This document shows, one piece after another, positions 46,490-55,352 of a DNA stretch of 64,000 nt (within the stretch, counting starts at the first letter, position 1; each line of letters starts with the position of its first letter). The position numbers and the translations under genes were made by a program. The notes under the pieces are model-generated. The model made no database searches and was not told where the DNA came from. It saw only the letters and a program-made list of their open reading frames with translations. The stretch is from Bacteroidia bacterium (GTDB taxonomy: Bacteria > Bacteroidota > Bacteroidia > Chitinophagales > Chitinophagaceae): positions 62,001 to 126,000 of the forward strand of contig JAUHYD010000008.1 in the NCBI GenBank assembly GCA_030426665.1, in the 5' to 3' direction.

Positions 46490-46834
46490 CTATTTAACTG
46501 ATGCTACAAGATTCTTGAATGATTCTGGCTCGTTCATAGCCAAATCAGCAAGTACTTTTCTGTTCAGGTCGATGCCCTTAGCAGCCAACTTGCCAATAAA
46601 CTGTGAATAGCTCATTCCTTCTTCACGTACTGCGGCGTTGATACGCACAATCCACAAAGAACGATAGTCACGCTTTTTCAGCTTACGACCTACGTATTTA
46701 TAACCTTGACCTTTCTCAAGTACGTTTTTGGCAACTGTATAAACGTTTTTACGTTTGCCGTAGAAGCCTTTGGCTTCCTTCAGTATTTTCTTTCTTCTCG
46801 CGCGTGATGCAACTGCATTTACGGAACGTGGCAT
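46490..46834 (-). CDS. rplT: 50S ribosomal protein L20
   Basis: The 114-residue product binds 23S rRNA and is needed for early 50S assembly; in several bacteria it also represses its own operon. The N-terminus [20 protein letters not shown] and the [20 protein letters not shown] stretch are diagnostic. Normal length. It is the second gene of the rpmI-rplT unit, 89 bp downstream of rpmI. The usual upstream infC is not here. Confidence 0.98.
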   Translation of the reverse strand: MPRSVNAVASRARRKKILKEAKGFYGKRKNVYTVAKNVLEKGQGYKYVGRKLKKRDYRSLWIVRINAAVREEGMSYSQFIGKLAAKGIDLNRKVLADLAMNEPESFKNLVASVK

Positions 46835-46923
46835 AACTTATGTTTTTATATCTCTGAATCAAGTCAGAGAATGATTTTATTATTAATACTTCTCTTTTGC
46901 TATTAAGGCTAATGGCATAGCAA

Positions 46924-47121
46924 CTACGCCATTACCAACATTTTCTTCACCAAACGTGCGTTACTTGGGTGAACAACAGCATGAATGCGCAAATGACGCT
47001 TACGCTTTGTAGCCTTCTTAGTAAGTAAGTGACTCTTAAAAGCTTTATATCTGCGTATCTTGCCCGTTCCTGTTACTCTGAACGTTTTTTTAGCACGTGA
47101 GTGTGTTTTTATTTTTGGCAT
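46924..47121 (-). CDS. rpmI: 50S ribosomal protein L35
   Basis: The 65-residue basic protein of the large ribosomal subunit. [20 protein letters not shown] and [15 protein letters not shown] are the L35 signatures. It is co-transcribed with rplT from a promoter at 47,132-47,149 that shares 18 identical nt with the tRNA-His promoter. In most bacteria infC lies directly upstream; here the upstream neighbour is an unknown 61-residue protein and clpX. Confidence 0.97.
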   Translation of the reverse strand: MPKIKTHSRAKKTFRVTGTGKIRRYKAFKSHLLTKKATKRKRHLRIHAVVHPSNARLVKKMLVMA

Positions 47122-47131
47122 GGTATTTTAA

Positions 47132-47149
47132 ATTTGGACGGCAAAGGTA
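47132..47149 (-). promoter_or_regulatory. Promoter -7 element and start region of rpmI-rplT
   Basis: Minus-strand TACCTTTG (47,142-47,149) followed by CCGTCCAAAT. The whole 18-nt block is identical to that upstream of tRNA-His (59,288-59,305). About 10 nt separate it from the rpmI ATG, so the leader is very short. Confidence 0.6.
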
Positions 47150-47213
47150 AGGAAATTTTTGTATTGAAAATTGAAAAATAAACTTTTTTTATTTTTACGT
47201 TCCTGCAATCATA

Positions 47214-47399
47214 TCAGGGCATAAAATCATCGGCATCTTTTGCAGCATTATCAGCATCTGCAAAAAACTTATTGACAACCCCACTGAACATTGGCGGCAC
47301 CTTGCCATTAAGGAACTTTTTCATTGCCTGAATCGACTTTATTGCCTGTTCATCAGTCAATCCGGCTTCTGTTTTCAATAATTGCACCAACTCCTGCAT
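47214..47399 (-). CDS. Small conserved helical protein downstream of clpX
   Basis: A 61-residue product, MQELVQLLKTEAGLTDEQAI at its start, predicted mostly helical, with an acidic C-terminus (DADNAAKDADDFMP). It follows the clpX stop by 21 bp and points the same way, so it is probably in the clpX transcript. Similar small proteins occur in other Bacteroidota, but I cannot give a family or a function with confidence. It might be a substrate or partner of ClpX, which is inference from position only. The ORF is supported by its length and its close spacing to clpX. Confidence 0.6.
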   Translation of the reverse strand: MQELVQLLKTEAGLTDEQAIKSIQAMKKFLNGKVPPMFSGVVNKFFADADNAAKDADDFMP

Positions 47400-47420
47400 A
47401 TAATATTATTTATGAATTTA

Positions 47421-48677
47421 CTAAGCTGCCTTTTTTACTTTCTCTAGCTTTGAATGTTCTATCATATGCTCCGCATAATCAAGTGTAAGATGGAATGTAC
47501 CATCATGCTTCTCAGAAGGCAAGTCGTACATCGCATCAATCAATATCATCTCACAGATAGCACGCAACCCACGCCCTCCTAATTTATACTGCACAGCTTT
47601 CTTTACCATGTAGTCGAGCGCATCATCTTCTACTATCAATTCAATACCCTCATACTCAAATAGCTTTGTATACTGTTTTACCAATGCGTTCTTAGGCTCT
47701 GTAAGTATACGCTTTAGTGACGCCTCGTCAAGTGGATTCAGGTAGGTAACCACCGGCAAGCGCCCCAATAACTCAGGTATTAAACCAAACGTGCGCAAAT
47801 CCTGTGCATTTACGTACTGCAACAAGTTAGCACGGTCGATATCCTTTGTAGCTTTGATGGCATTGTACCCGATAGAGCTTGTTTGTATTCTACGGGCAAT
47901 CATCTTGTCAATACCTTCAAAAGCACCACCGCAAATAAACAGGATGTTCTGGGTATTTACTTTTATCATCTTCTGCTCCGGATGCTTTCTACCTCCCTGT
48001 GGTGGAACCAACACTTCAGAACCTTCCAGGAGTTTAAGCATAGCCTGTTGCACCCCTTCGCCACTTACATCTCTGGTGATGGAGGGATTGTCGCTTTTAC
48101 GGCCTATTTTGTCCAACTCGTCTATATAAACGATGCCTCTTTCGGCGGCTGCAACGTCATAATTACTTGCCTGCAGCAGTCTGGACAAAATACTTTCTAC
48201 ATCTTCTCCCACATAACCGGCTTCTGTAAATACTGTAGCATCTACAATTGCAAATGGCACCTGCAGCAGCCGTGCAATGGTTTTGGCAAGCAGCGTTTTA
48301 CCTGTCCCTGTCTCTCCAACCATCATAATGTTAGATTTTTCAATCTCCACCTCATCCTGCTTAGGCATGGTCAGCCGCTTGTAGTGATTATATATCGCTA
48401 CGGACAGCACCTTCTTGGCATCGTCCTGCCCGATAACATACTTGTCCAGGAACTCACTTATTTCTCTCGGCTTGTAATTTTTGTTCTTTTCAAATCCGGC
48501 ATCACTACTCTTTCCGGCATCAGCTTTGTCTTTCTCACCGGTCGCATCTTCAAGGAGTGCATGCGCATTTTCAATACATTGATCGCATATATTACCCTTT
48601 ATGCCTGTAAACAGAATATTGACATCTGTTTCTCCTCTATCACAAAAGGAACATCTTTTTTCAGTTTGTTTTGCCAT
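47421..48677 (-). CDS. clpX: ClpX, ATP-dependent unfoldase of ClpXP
   Basis: A 418-residue AAA+ protein that unfolds tagged substrates for the ClpP protease. The N-terminal zinc domain has C9, C12, C31 and C34; Walker A is GETGTGKT (121-128). The substrate-gripping pore loop lies within DATVFTEAGYVGEDVES. Sensor and C-terminal helical parts are intact. Normal length. clpP, often next to clpX, is absent here. A -7 box TACCTTTG (48,709-48,716) shares 13 nt with the CPBP-protease promoter. The small gene behind it is likely co-transcribed. Confidence 0.97.
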   Translation of the reverse strand: MAKQTEKRCSFCDRGETDVNILFTGIKGNICDQCIENAHALLEDATGEKDKADAGKSSDAGFEKNKNYKPREISEFLDKYVIGQDDAKKVLSVAIYNHYKRLTMPKQDEVEIEKSNIMMVGETGTGKTLLAKTIARLLQVPFAIVDATVFTEAGYVGEDVESILSRLLQASNYDVAAAERGIVYIDELDKIGRKSDNPSITRDVSGEGVQQAMLKLLEGSEVLVPPQGGRKHPEQKMIKVNTQNILFICGGAFEGIDKMIARRIQTSSIGYNAIKATKDIDRANLLQYVNAQDLRTFGLIPELLGRLPVVTYLNPLDEASLKRILTEPKNALVKQYTKLFEYEGIELIVEDDALDYMVKKAVQYKLGGRGLRAICEMILIDAMYDLPSEKHDGTFHLTLDYAEHMIEHSKLEKVKKAA

Positions 48678-48703
48678 TACTATTTAGTAGATATATGAAA
48701 TTG

Positions 48704-48716
48704 GTCTGCAAAGGTA
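48704..48716 (-). promoter_or_regulatory. -7 promoter element of clpX
   Basis: Minus-strand TACCTTTG plus CAGAC, the same 13 nt as at the CPBP protease gene; 26 nt before the clpX ATG. Confidence 0.55.
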
Positions 48717-48759
48717 CGGAAATAGCCCTACTGTCGTTCTAAATTATTCGCAGGCAAAA

Positions 48760-50175
48760 TTACAGCTCCTGAGCACTTACTTTGCCCGGCAACACAACTG
48801 GAATACCTTTTTCGTTTTTCATCTTACCAAATCCACCAAGAATATTTCTCAGGTTGTGATAGCCCTGCCTTTTCAGCAATGAAGCTGCAATCACAGACCG
48901 ATAACCACCTGCGCAATGTATATACAAGTTCTTATCGTCTTCTATCAAAGCAATTTCCAACGGGTTACTCAAATTGCTAAGCGGCACATTTATCGCACCC
49001 TTTACATGTGCTGCTTCATATTCGTCCAGCTTACGTACATCAATTACCTCAAGCATACTATCATGAGGCAAGTCCATAGCTAGCTCATCCGGCTCGATGT
49101 CAATAATCATATCGATTCGCTCACCTGCTGCCTGCCAGGCCGCGTAACTACCATCCAGATAGCCAACCACATTATCAATACCTACTCTGGATAGCCGGGT
49201 GATACTTTCTTTTTCTTTTCCCTGCTCTGTAACCAGTAATATTGGTTGATTGTACGGTAGCAGTGAACCTGCCCACTCCGCAAACCTACCATCTAACCCG
49301 ATACTGATAGACTCCGGCACAAACCCTTCCGTGAAAACGGTTGCAGGTCTTGTGTCCAGTATTATCATTCCGTCTTCTTTTGCCTTTTCCTTAAACGAGG
49401 CTATTGACAATGGCTGCATTCCTGTATTGTAAATTTTATCCATACTATCGTATCCTTCCTTATTGATACGGGCATTTACCGGAAAATATGCAGGCGGTTT
49501 ATTAAGACCTGATGTCAACACCGTTACAAAGTCTTCTTTCCGCATATCGCTTAAAGCATAATTACTTTCCCGCTGCTCACCAATAGTACTGAAGGTTTCT
49601 GCACCGAGGCTTTTCCCACAAGACGAACCCGGACCGTGTGCCGGATACACAATGATGCCATCATCCAATGTCTTTATTTTAGTCTGCAACGTGTCATACA
49701 TCATACCCGCAAGCGCTTCCTTACTCATATTGCCGCTAAAAAGGTCTGGCCGGCCAACATCACCCACAAAGAGGGTATCTCCGGTGAATACTGCATGTGG
49801 CAGTCCCATTTCGTTGTACAACAGGTAGCAGGTACTTTCTAATGTATGACCCGGAGTATGTATTGCTTTCAACTTTAGCTTTCCGATTGAAAACTCCTCA
49901 CCGTCAGTCGCAACATGCACTTTAAACGAAGCCTCTGTCCCCGGTCCGTAAACAATAGGCGCGCCGGTCTTTTCGGCCAATTCAATGTGTCCACTCACAA
50001 AGTCTGCGTGAAAATGCGTCTCGAAAATGTACTTTATAGTCACATTTCGTTCTCTTGCCATCTCCAGGTACACATCTACATCACGCAAGGGATCTATCAC
50101 AGCGGCTTCGCCATCGCTCGAAATAAAATAGGCTGCCTCGCTCAGGCATTTTGTATATAACTGCTGAATTTCCAT
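48760..50175 (-). CDS. Metallo-beta-lactamase fold plus two rhodanese domains (persulfide dioxygenase-like)
   Basis: A 471-residue cytoplasmic protein of the ETHE1/CstB-like class that oxidises persulfides. The MBL domain (about 1-230) has the metal motif THFHADFVSGH (H54, H56, D58, H63). Two rhodanese domains follow. The second (about 360-460) has the active cysteine in LYIHCAGGYRS. The first (about 260-350) lacks a Cys at the same place (LLVTEQGK), so it is probably structural, as in several relatives. Role: sulfide or persulfide detoxification, known from the family, not from neighbours. Own promoter box TACATTTG (50,227-50,234, minus). Confidence 0.88.
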   Translation of the reverse strand: MEIQQLYTKCLSEAAYFISSDGEAAVIDPLRDVDVYLEMARERNVTIKYIFETHFHADFVSGHIELAEKTGAPIVYGPGTEASFKVHVATDGEEFSIGKLKLKAIHTPGHTLESTCYLLYNEMGLPHAVFTGDTLFVGDVGRPDLFSGNMSKEALAGMMYDTLQTKIKTLDDGIIVYPAHGPGSSCGKSLGAETFSTIGEQRESNYALSDMRKEDFVTVLTSGLNKPPAYFPVNARINKEGYDSMDKIYNTGMQPLSIASFKEKAKEDGMIILDTRPATVFTEGFVPESISIGLDGRFAEWAGSLLPYNQPILLVTEQGKEKESITRLSRVGIDNVVGYLDGSYAAWQAAGERIDMIIDIEPDELAMDLPHDSMLEVIDVRKLDEYEAAHVKGAINVPLSNLSNPLEIALIEDDKNLYIHCAGGYRSVIAASLLKRQGYHNLRNILGGFGKMKNEKGIPVVLPGKVSAQEL

Positions 50176-50226
50176 AAAAACACTAATTAGTTTGCCGAGG
50201 CAACTTTCACAAATATTTCAATCGGG

Positions 50227-50234
50227 CAAATGTA
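50227..50234 (-). promoter_or_regulatory. -7 promoter element of the persulfide dioxygenase gene
   Basis: Minus-strand TACATTTG followed by CC, 51 nt before the ATG; full match to TAnnTTTG. Confidence 0.45.
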
Positions 50235-50291
50235 AGAAAAAACGCCTTCAGGCTTGCTTATCTGATTATAACATCCCTTGATAGCAGGGTA

Positions 50292-51590
50292 TTACCGGTC
50301 TGCTTTCTGCAGTTTATCTGCGAAGTCTATCAGCAAGTGCGCCACTCCTGCTACATTGTTAAGCGTTACTGCTTCTGCCTTGTCATACACATCGTGGTAG
50401 TAGCCCATTCCTCCGTTAGAGTAGATAAAAAATGCCGGCACACCCCTTCCTGAAAAATGATAATGGTCGCTATTGGCAGCCTCACCCCTGCTTTTTACAA
50501 CAGGCAAATAACCCTGCCCGGCGTTTATCTCTTTCAGTAGTTCAAACTCTTTTGGGTTCACCGTCGCATTTACCGCTGTAATACCGTCAGTAGCATCACC
50601 CATAATATCCACATTTGTAAGGAACCTGATATGGTCAAGCGGAATCATAGAGTGGTCAACAAAATAACCCGAACCCAACAAACCTGCTTCTTCGCCGCTG
50701 AATGCCATAAAGACAACCGAATATCGCTGTGGGTGCGTGGCATAATACTGTGCCAGATACAATAGCATTGCAGATCCGCTTGCATTGTCACTTGCACCAC
50801 AAAAAGTGGCATCGCGACCCATCATACCCAAGTGATCATAATGGGCCGAAAACACCAAAAAACTATCCGCTATTTTTCCCGGCACCATGGCGACAATATT
50901 CTCGCTCTTGGCGTGCTTCTGCAACTTTGCTGAAACATTTGCAGACACAAAGTCAATGTGTGGTGGCATGGCGGTGTCATTAACATAAAATACCGTTGCC
51001 TTCATTTGCTTACCGGAAACAGTCCACATTTGCTTTCCGGTCTCACAGATAATGAAACACCCCTCCGGCAGCAATTCCGGAAATGAGCGTTTACGAATAC
51101 CCGCCTTTTTACAAAAGGAATCTACATTTTTAAGATACCATACATACTTCCCCTTAAAAAACCCGGCGATTGTTGTCTCTAGCTCTGCCTTGCTATCGAT
51201 TTTGCTCAAGTCTTCCTCTCTCAAGCCGATATGCTCACCCCTAAATGATGCACTCGATGCGTCTACAAGATAATCGCGCCCGGGCTGCAACTCTTTGCCA
51301 TCAAGGACCAGACTTAGTTTACCGGGAAATGTATTTACCGGAAATGAGTAGGACTGTCGAAAGGTCTTACTCCCGGGAACAGGCTGCAGCCCGAAGTCTT
51401 TAAACTTATCTGAAATATAGTCAGCAGCTTTCTTTCTTCCATTGTTTACATACCCACGACCATGCATTTCCGGCGATGCCAGATCAGATAGATATGCCCT
51501 TATCTCTGTTTTTATGCTATTGCTATCCGTCTGACAAAAACTGACATTTGCCGAAAACGACAGCACGAATACCAACAATATTTTCCTCAT
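50292..51590 (-). CDS. M28-family zinc aminopeptidase, secreted
   Basis: 432 residues with a signal peptide (LLVFVLSFSANVSFC, about 5-19). The M28 catalytic layout is visible: SAHYDHLGMMG (first zinc His and Asp), ASDNASGSA (bridging Asp), FSGEEAGLLGS (catalytic Glu and zinc Glu), NVDIMGD (Asp) and SDHYHFSGRGVPAFF (last His). An N-terminal PA-like insert is possible but not clear. It hydrolyses N-terminal residues from peptides in the periplasm or outside. The gene runs toward the persulfide dioxygenase gene, with 116 bp between. The signal ends near a Cys (C20), so a lipoprotein form cannot be excluded. Confidence 0.9.
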   Translation of the reverse strand: MRKILLVFVLSFSANVSFCQTDSNSIKTEIRAYLSDLASPEMHGRGYVNNGRKKAADYISDKFKDFGLQPVPGSKTFRQSYSFPVNTFPGKLSLVLDGKELQPGRDYLVDASSASFRGEHIGLREEDLSKIDSKAELETTIAGFFKGKYVWYLKNVDSFCKKAGIRKRSFPELLPEGCFIICETGKQMWTVSGKQMKATVFYVNDTAMPPHIDFVSANVSAKLQKHAKSENIVAMVPGKIADSFLVFSAHYDHLGMMGRDATFCGASDNASGSAMLLYLAQYYATHPQRYSVVFMAFSGEEAGLLGSGYFVDHSMIPLDHIRFLTNVDIMGDATDGITAVNATVNPKEFELLKEINAGQGYLPVVKSRGEAANSDHYHFSGRGVPAFFIYSNGGMGYYHDVYDKAEAVTLNNVAGVAHLLIDFADKLQKADR

Positions 51591-51635
51591 AGCAAGATTG
51601 ATTTAAACACCACCAAAGTACAAACAACTCACGGA

Positions 51636-52328
51636 CTACTTCAATTCATCAAAATCCAAGTCTACAACATCGTAGTTTTTGTCCCGCCAATGATAGTGCC
51701 ACCATTCGTTAGGTACATAGTTGAAACCATGTTTCCACATTACATGTTTAAGTAATCGCCTGTTTTCCAAAACGTCCTTCGGCAAATTGGTGTAGGTGTG
51801 ATGTGCCTTTTCTGTAAAGTTGTCAAAACCGGTACCCATATTCAACTCTTCCCCTGTAGCCAGTTTTATGATTGTCAGGTCGACGGCAATACCTCTGTTG
51901 TGATGGCTCCCTTTTCTTGGGTTGGCCACGTATCTGTGACTGGTGGTGCTGCGCCACATTTTACAGGTAACGCCGTAAGGCCGATAGGCATCAAATACTT
52001 TCAACCCCAATCCGTTTTTTTTCAGCTCTTCCTGTACCGCTTTGAGGGCAATAGCCTGCCTGCTGCGCAAGTACGCGGTAGGATTGCGGTACAGCTTTAT
52101 GCCGGTAAAGTTATTTTGGGTGCCGTATTTCAAATCAACAACAATATCAGGAATCAGTTTTTTGAGCGCCACAAACTGCAAATCCGGATTTTCTCTGAAT
52201 GTTGCCGTCAGTTCCTCTTTATCGGAGATAACCCTTACTGAAGGTGTACATGGTTGTCCGTAACATTTGCTGCTGAAAATGATAATTGAAATAAATTTAA
52301 GAATGACAATAGGTCTGAAATGTAACAT
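51636..52328 (-). CDS. ddpX: VanX-like D-alanyl-D-alanine dipeptidase (M15D)
   Basis: A 230-residue zinc peptidase with a signal-like N-terminus (IVILKFISIIIF). The VanX family marks are present: FDAYRPYGV with the substrate Arg, SHHNRGIAVDLT with zinc His and Asp, and the late EWWHYHW with catalytic Glu and zinc His. It splits free D-Ala-D-Ala, which in Gram-negatives recycles wall peptide. The family also includes vancomycin-resistance VanX, but there is no vanH/vanA here, so a resistance role is not suggested. Located 45 bp upstream of the M28 peptidase on the same strand, so the two may be co-transcribed. Confidence 0.88.
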   Translation of the reverse strand: MLHFRPIVILKFISIIIFSSKCYGQPCTPSVRVISDKEELTATFRENPDLQFVALKKLIPDIVVDLKYGTQNNFTGIKLYRNPTAYLRSRQAIALKAVQEELKKNGLGLKVFDAYRPYGVTCKMWRSTTSHRYVANPRKGSHHNRGIAVDLTIIKLATGEELNMGTGFDNFTEKAHHTYTNLPKDVLENRRLLKHVMWKHGFNYVPNEWWHYHWRDKNYDVVDLDFDELK

Positions 52329-52464
52329 ACAGTTTCTACTTTGGACATCATATCTATTTGCTCAGACCGATACTATCGACCCAACAAATGGCACTTCAAA
52401 CATTAAGATATGAAAACAATGCTCCGGAAAGCTTAACCTCCGAAATAGACACAATAAAGGAAAA

Positions 52465-52686
52465 TTACTTCACCTCTTCGTAATCAATATAATCGCCTTC
52501 CTTGTTCACCTGATGCGTTCTGGTGGGCTGCTCGTTCATTTTTTGCTCCATGTCCTTCATCTGCTCCTGCATTTTGCGCATGTGACTGCTAGCCGCAGAC
52601 GTTATACGAAATACAGGCAATATATAGTAGAACACAATCCGGAAGATAACTGTTATCAGCACCCCCCAAAGAATTATCCTTATCAT
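52465..52686 (-). CDS. DUF4834-family small membrane protein
   Basis: 73 residues: an N-terminal membrane helix (about 3-23, IILWGVLITVIFRIVFYYIL) followed by a polar coiled-coil-like stretch (SHMRKMQEQMKDMEQKMNEQ) and an acidic end DYIDYEEVK. This is the DUF4834 pattern, limited to Bacteroidota; function unknown. The -7 box TATCTTTG (52,691-52,698) ends only 4 bp before the ATG, so the transcript is probably leaderless. A downstream start would lose the helix. Confidence 0.8.
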   Translation of the reverse strand: MIRIILWGVLITVIFRIVFYYILPVFRITSAASSHMRKMQEQMKDMEQKMNEQPTRTHQVNKEGDYIDYEEVK

Positions 52687-52690
52687 TACA

Positions 52691-52698
52691 CAAAGATA
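52691..52698 (-). promoter_or_regulatory. -7 element abutting the DUF4834 start codon
   Basis: Minus-strand TATCTTTG, then TGTA, then ATG. Only four bases lie between the box and the start codon. Confidence 0.5.
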
Positions 52699-52880
52699 AC
52701 AGATTGTAGTGTTACGTAGAAAATCCTACTGTTAATACCTGCCGGATTTTACGTTAATTCAGCATTTTAACAATTTGTCGACGTAATCGTATACCTGAAA
52801 ATCATCAGAATACGAGGAATACAGAACGCTATGCGCCCGCCGCGACGGTTCCACGAAATGCAATTGTACCTAATTTGACT

Positions 52881-52888
52881 TAGTTTTG
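52881..52888 (+). promoter_or_regulatory. -7 promoter element of the UbiA-maf pair
   Basis: TAGTTTTG, a full match to TAnnTTTG, 27 nt before the chosen ATG. It overlaps the in-frame TTG at 52,886, which argues against that TTG being the start. Confidence 0.5.
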
Positions 52889-52915
52889 GTGGTACAGCAA
52901 ACACAACTCTTCACC

Positions 52916-53845
52916 ATGGCCTGGTTGCGGCTCATTCGTTGGCAAAACCTGCTTATCATTATACTGACTCAGTTTATGGTATGGTGGTGCATCATTCTTC
53001 CGGAACACCCGACTGTGCTTTCGCTCTACCGAGCTTTGCTACTGATTACCTCTACAACACTGATAGCCGCTGCAGGATATATAATAAACGACTATTTCGA
53101 TATCAGAATTGACCAAATAAACCACCCCGATAAAGTGGTTTTGGGAAATTCGATACCCAGAAAAACAGCCATTATAGCACATACTATCCTCAATATCGCA
53201 GCATTACTGATTGCCGGGTTCGTAGCTCTGTCTGCTAACCACATCGAATGGTTGGCAATTCAGCTTGCCTGCACCGGACTACTTTGGGTATACTCTACCC
53301 GCTACAAGCGGCGATACATAACAGGCAACATAGTTGTTGCAGTACTCACTGCACTCACAATCATTGTGATGTACATCTATGAGCCGGCAATGCACCGTGC
53401 TGCAACTCTGGAAATGCTGACGTCAGGCACAACCGGGAAGTCATCTTTACCGGCATGGATGATAGCAGGCTACGCTTACTTCGCATTTGTATTTACGTGG
53501 ATAAGGGAAATAGTAAAAGACATGGAAGACCTGAAGGGAGATGAAGCGGATGGCTGTGTCACGATGCCGGTTGTAAAAGGCCTTGCTTATGCTTCCAGAT
53601 TCGCAACTGCGCTGGCCATTGCAGCTGCCACACCACTACTGATTGCCATCGCTGTACTGTTCCGGTACCATCACTTTCTATTGGCTTTATATATCTTAGT
53701 TTTGCTCGTAGCACCAACGCTTTACTGGATAAAATATCTCTGGCGTGGCGTTGCCGATGCAACACACTATCACAAGGCGAGCAGATTCCTCAAAATCATA
53801 ATGATTATGGGTATTTGCACATTGCTGATATACAAATACAGGTAA
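52916..53845 (+). CDS. UbiA-family prenyltransferase (geranylgeranylglycerol-phosphate-synthase-like)
   Basis: A 309-residue polytopic membrane protein with about eight helices. The two Asp-rich motifs of the UbiA superfamily are present: NDYFDIRIDQINHPDK (first) and DMEDLKGDEADG (second). These bind the prenyl diphosphate through Mg2+. Bacteroidota members of this size are usually annotated as geranylgeranylglycerol-phosphate geranylgeranyltransferase-like; menaquinone or heme-side prenyl transfer is also possible, so the substrate is open. It ends 3 bp before maf, so the two are one operon. The TTG at 52,886 sits inside the promoter box; ATG at 52,916 preferred. Confidence 0.85.
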   Translation: MAWLRLIRWQNLLIIILTQFMVWWCIILPEHPTVLSLYRALLLITSTTLIAAAGYIINDYFDIRIDQINHPDKVVLGNSIPRKTAIIAHTILNIAALLIAGFVALSANHIEWLAIQLACTGLLWVYSTRYKRRYITGNIVVAVLTALTIIVMYIYEPAMHRAATLEMLTSGTTGKSSLPAWMIAGYAYFAFVFTWIREIVKDMEDLKGDEADGCVTMPVVKGLAYASRFATALAIAAATPLLIAIAVLFRYHHFLLALYILVLLVAPTLYWIKYLWRGVADATHYHKASRFLKIIMIMGICTLLIYKYR

Positions 53846-53848
53846 GAT

Positions 53849-54415
53849 ATGAAAAGAATAATACTGGCATCTCAATCGCCACGCAGACAACAACTTATGA
53901 CCATGGCAGAACTGCCCTACGAAGTCATTGTTGCCAATGTAGACGAAACGAACCCACCCGGAATGCCCGGATCTGAGGTGCCGGCCCATCTTGCACGTAA
54001 AAAAGCCGATGCTGTTTCCGGTTTGGTGCCCGATGCTATTGTCATAACAGCCGACACGGTTGTGTTATTAGACGATGACATCCTCGGAAAGCCCGTAGAC
54101 GAAGCACATGCTGTTGAAACACTGCAACGACTGTCCGGCAAGACACATAGAGTTGTGACCGGTGTTTGTATCCGCTCTGCCGATAAGGAGCAGGTTTTCT
54201 CCTGTACAACGGAGGTGCACTTCCGCGAACTTACAAGAGCACAAATAGAGCACTACGTCCGCAAGTATAAACCATACGACAAGGCCGGTGCTTATGCCAT
54301 ACAGGAGTGGATTGGTGTCACCGGCATCGAGAGGATAAACGGTGACTACTACAACGTAATGGGGTTACCTGTTGGAGATGTGATAAAAGTATTGAAACAG
54401 GAATACGGAATCTAA
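53849..54415 (+). CDS. maf: Maf-like nucleoside triphosphate pyrophosphatase
   Basis: A 188-residue house-cleaning nucleotide pyrophosphatase (dTTP/UTP type) that removes non-standard nucleotides and slows septum formation when overproduced. It opens with LASQSPRRQQLM (the SxSPRR motif), contains ITADTVVLLDDDILGKP, and ends with the YAIQEW and NVMGLPV stretches diagnostic of YhdE-type Maf. Full length. The start codon follows the stop of the UbiA gene by 3 bp, so it is translated from the same mRNA. Confidence 0.95.
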   Translation: MKRIILASQSPRRQQLMTMAELPYEVIVANVDETNPPGMPGSEVPAHLARKKADAVSGLVPDAIVITADTVVLLDDDILGKPVDEAHAVETLQRLSGKTHRVVTGVCIRSADKEQVFSCTTEVHFRELTRAQIEHYVRKYKPYDKAGAYAIQEWIGVTGIERINGDYYNVMGLPVGDVIKVLKQEYGI

Positions 54416-54427
54416 GCTAACAATCGG

Positions 54428-55126
54428 CTATTTGTTCTTGTTCTTATACTTTTTGTTTTTATTGAAATTATTGCCGTAACCACTTCCGCCGCCACTATTA
54501 TTGCGGTTATTCCCTTTATAGTTTCGGTTATTGTTGTTGCGCCCGTTACCTCCCTTGAAGTTACGTCCACCTCCGGCCGGAGGGTTGTCAAAATGAACTT
54601 TATAGCCACCGGTCTCGTACTTCAACAAACCACCGGACAACTGCAACAATTCATTCTTAATCATGTCATCATGAACAGGCTCCCTGTGCCAGTTACCATA
54701 AGCGAGTTTCATGTAATAACCTATTGCCTGCGTAAGCCCCTGCCTTGTCTCTTCGTTAGTTTCTGCCATTGCCATGTCAAGCAACTTTTCAACATTTTTC
54801 CCGAGGTGACGCGTCTTGATTTTGCCTTGCGGATAAGGTAATACCTCCGGCTTTTTAAAGATAGACTCTGCCGTGGGACATGGATAGGGAGCGTCTACAT
54901 CCAGCTTAAATTCGGTCATCTGAAACAGGTGATCCCACAATTTATGTTTGTAGTCCTCTATAGTCTTCAGGTGTGGGTTTAATGTACCCATCAACTCAAT
55001 AATAATTTCGGCCTGCTGTAATCGTTTCTCACGATCATCAACAGTAACGAGATATTCCACCATCTTCTGGACATTACGTCCGTATTCGGGCATCAGCATT
55101 CTGCTGCGCGTAGTATTGTATTCCAT
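54428..55126 (-). CDS. DUF4290-family protein with Asn/Gly/Lys-rich tail
   Basis: 232 residues. The N-terminal 150 are the helical DUF4290 domain (MEYNTTRSRMLMPEYGRNVQ, YLVTVDDREKR), found across Bacteroidota and of unknown function. The C-terminal 60 residues are low complexity, rich in Asn, Gly and Lys (GRNNNNRNYKGNNRNNSGGG, ending in KYKNKNK), and very basic. Such a tail suggests binding to RNA or another polyanion. The gene faces maf tail to tail, 12 bp apart. Confidence 0.82.
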   Translation of the reverse strand: MEYNTTRSRMLMPEYGRNVQKMVEYLVTVDDREKRLQQAEIIIELMGTLNPHLKTIEDYKHKLWDHLFQMTEFKLDVDAPYPCPTAESIFKKPEVLPYPQGKIKTRHLGKNVEKLLDMAMAETNEETRQGLTQAIGYYMKLAYGNWHREPVHDDMIKNELLQLSGGLLKYETGGYKVHFDNPPAGGGRNFKGGNGRNNNNRNYKGNNRNNSGGGSGYGNNFNKNKKYKNKNK

Positions 55127-55352
55127 TAAGTATTAAAAATTCAAGCTAAGGAAAAGATTCAAATTGAAATCAGTTGTATTTCAGCAATCTGCTTGTAATG
55201 CACTCCTGTTATTTGAGATAATTGCTATGGCAAATATATGCAAAAACCCGCAAATGCAAAAGTGACTCCCATTTTTTCGAATTCCTCTATCCACGGCGAC
55301 CTAACATTGCTTCGGTATCCGGATTCCATCAATTCCCTTAATTTTACCTGAA

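Noticed and set aside
51636-52328. VanX-like gene as a sign of vancomycin resistance
   Set aside because: No vanH, vanA or vanS/vanR is present, and such dipeptidases are common wall-recycling enzymes in Gram-negatives.
52886-52915. TTG start of the UbiA prenyltransferase
   Set aside because: The TTG lies inside the -7 box TAGTTTTG; ATG at 52,916 is the better start.
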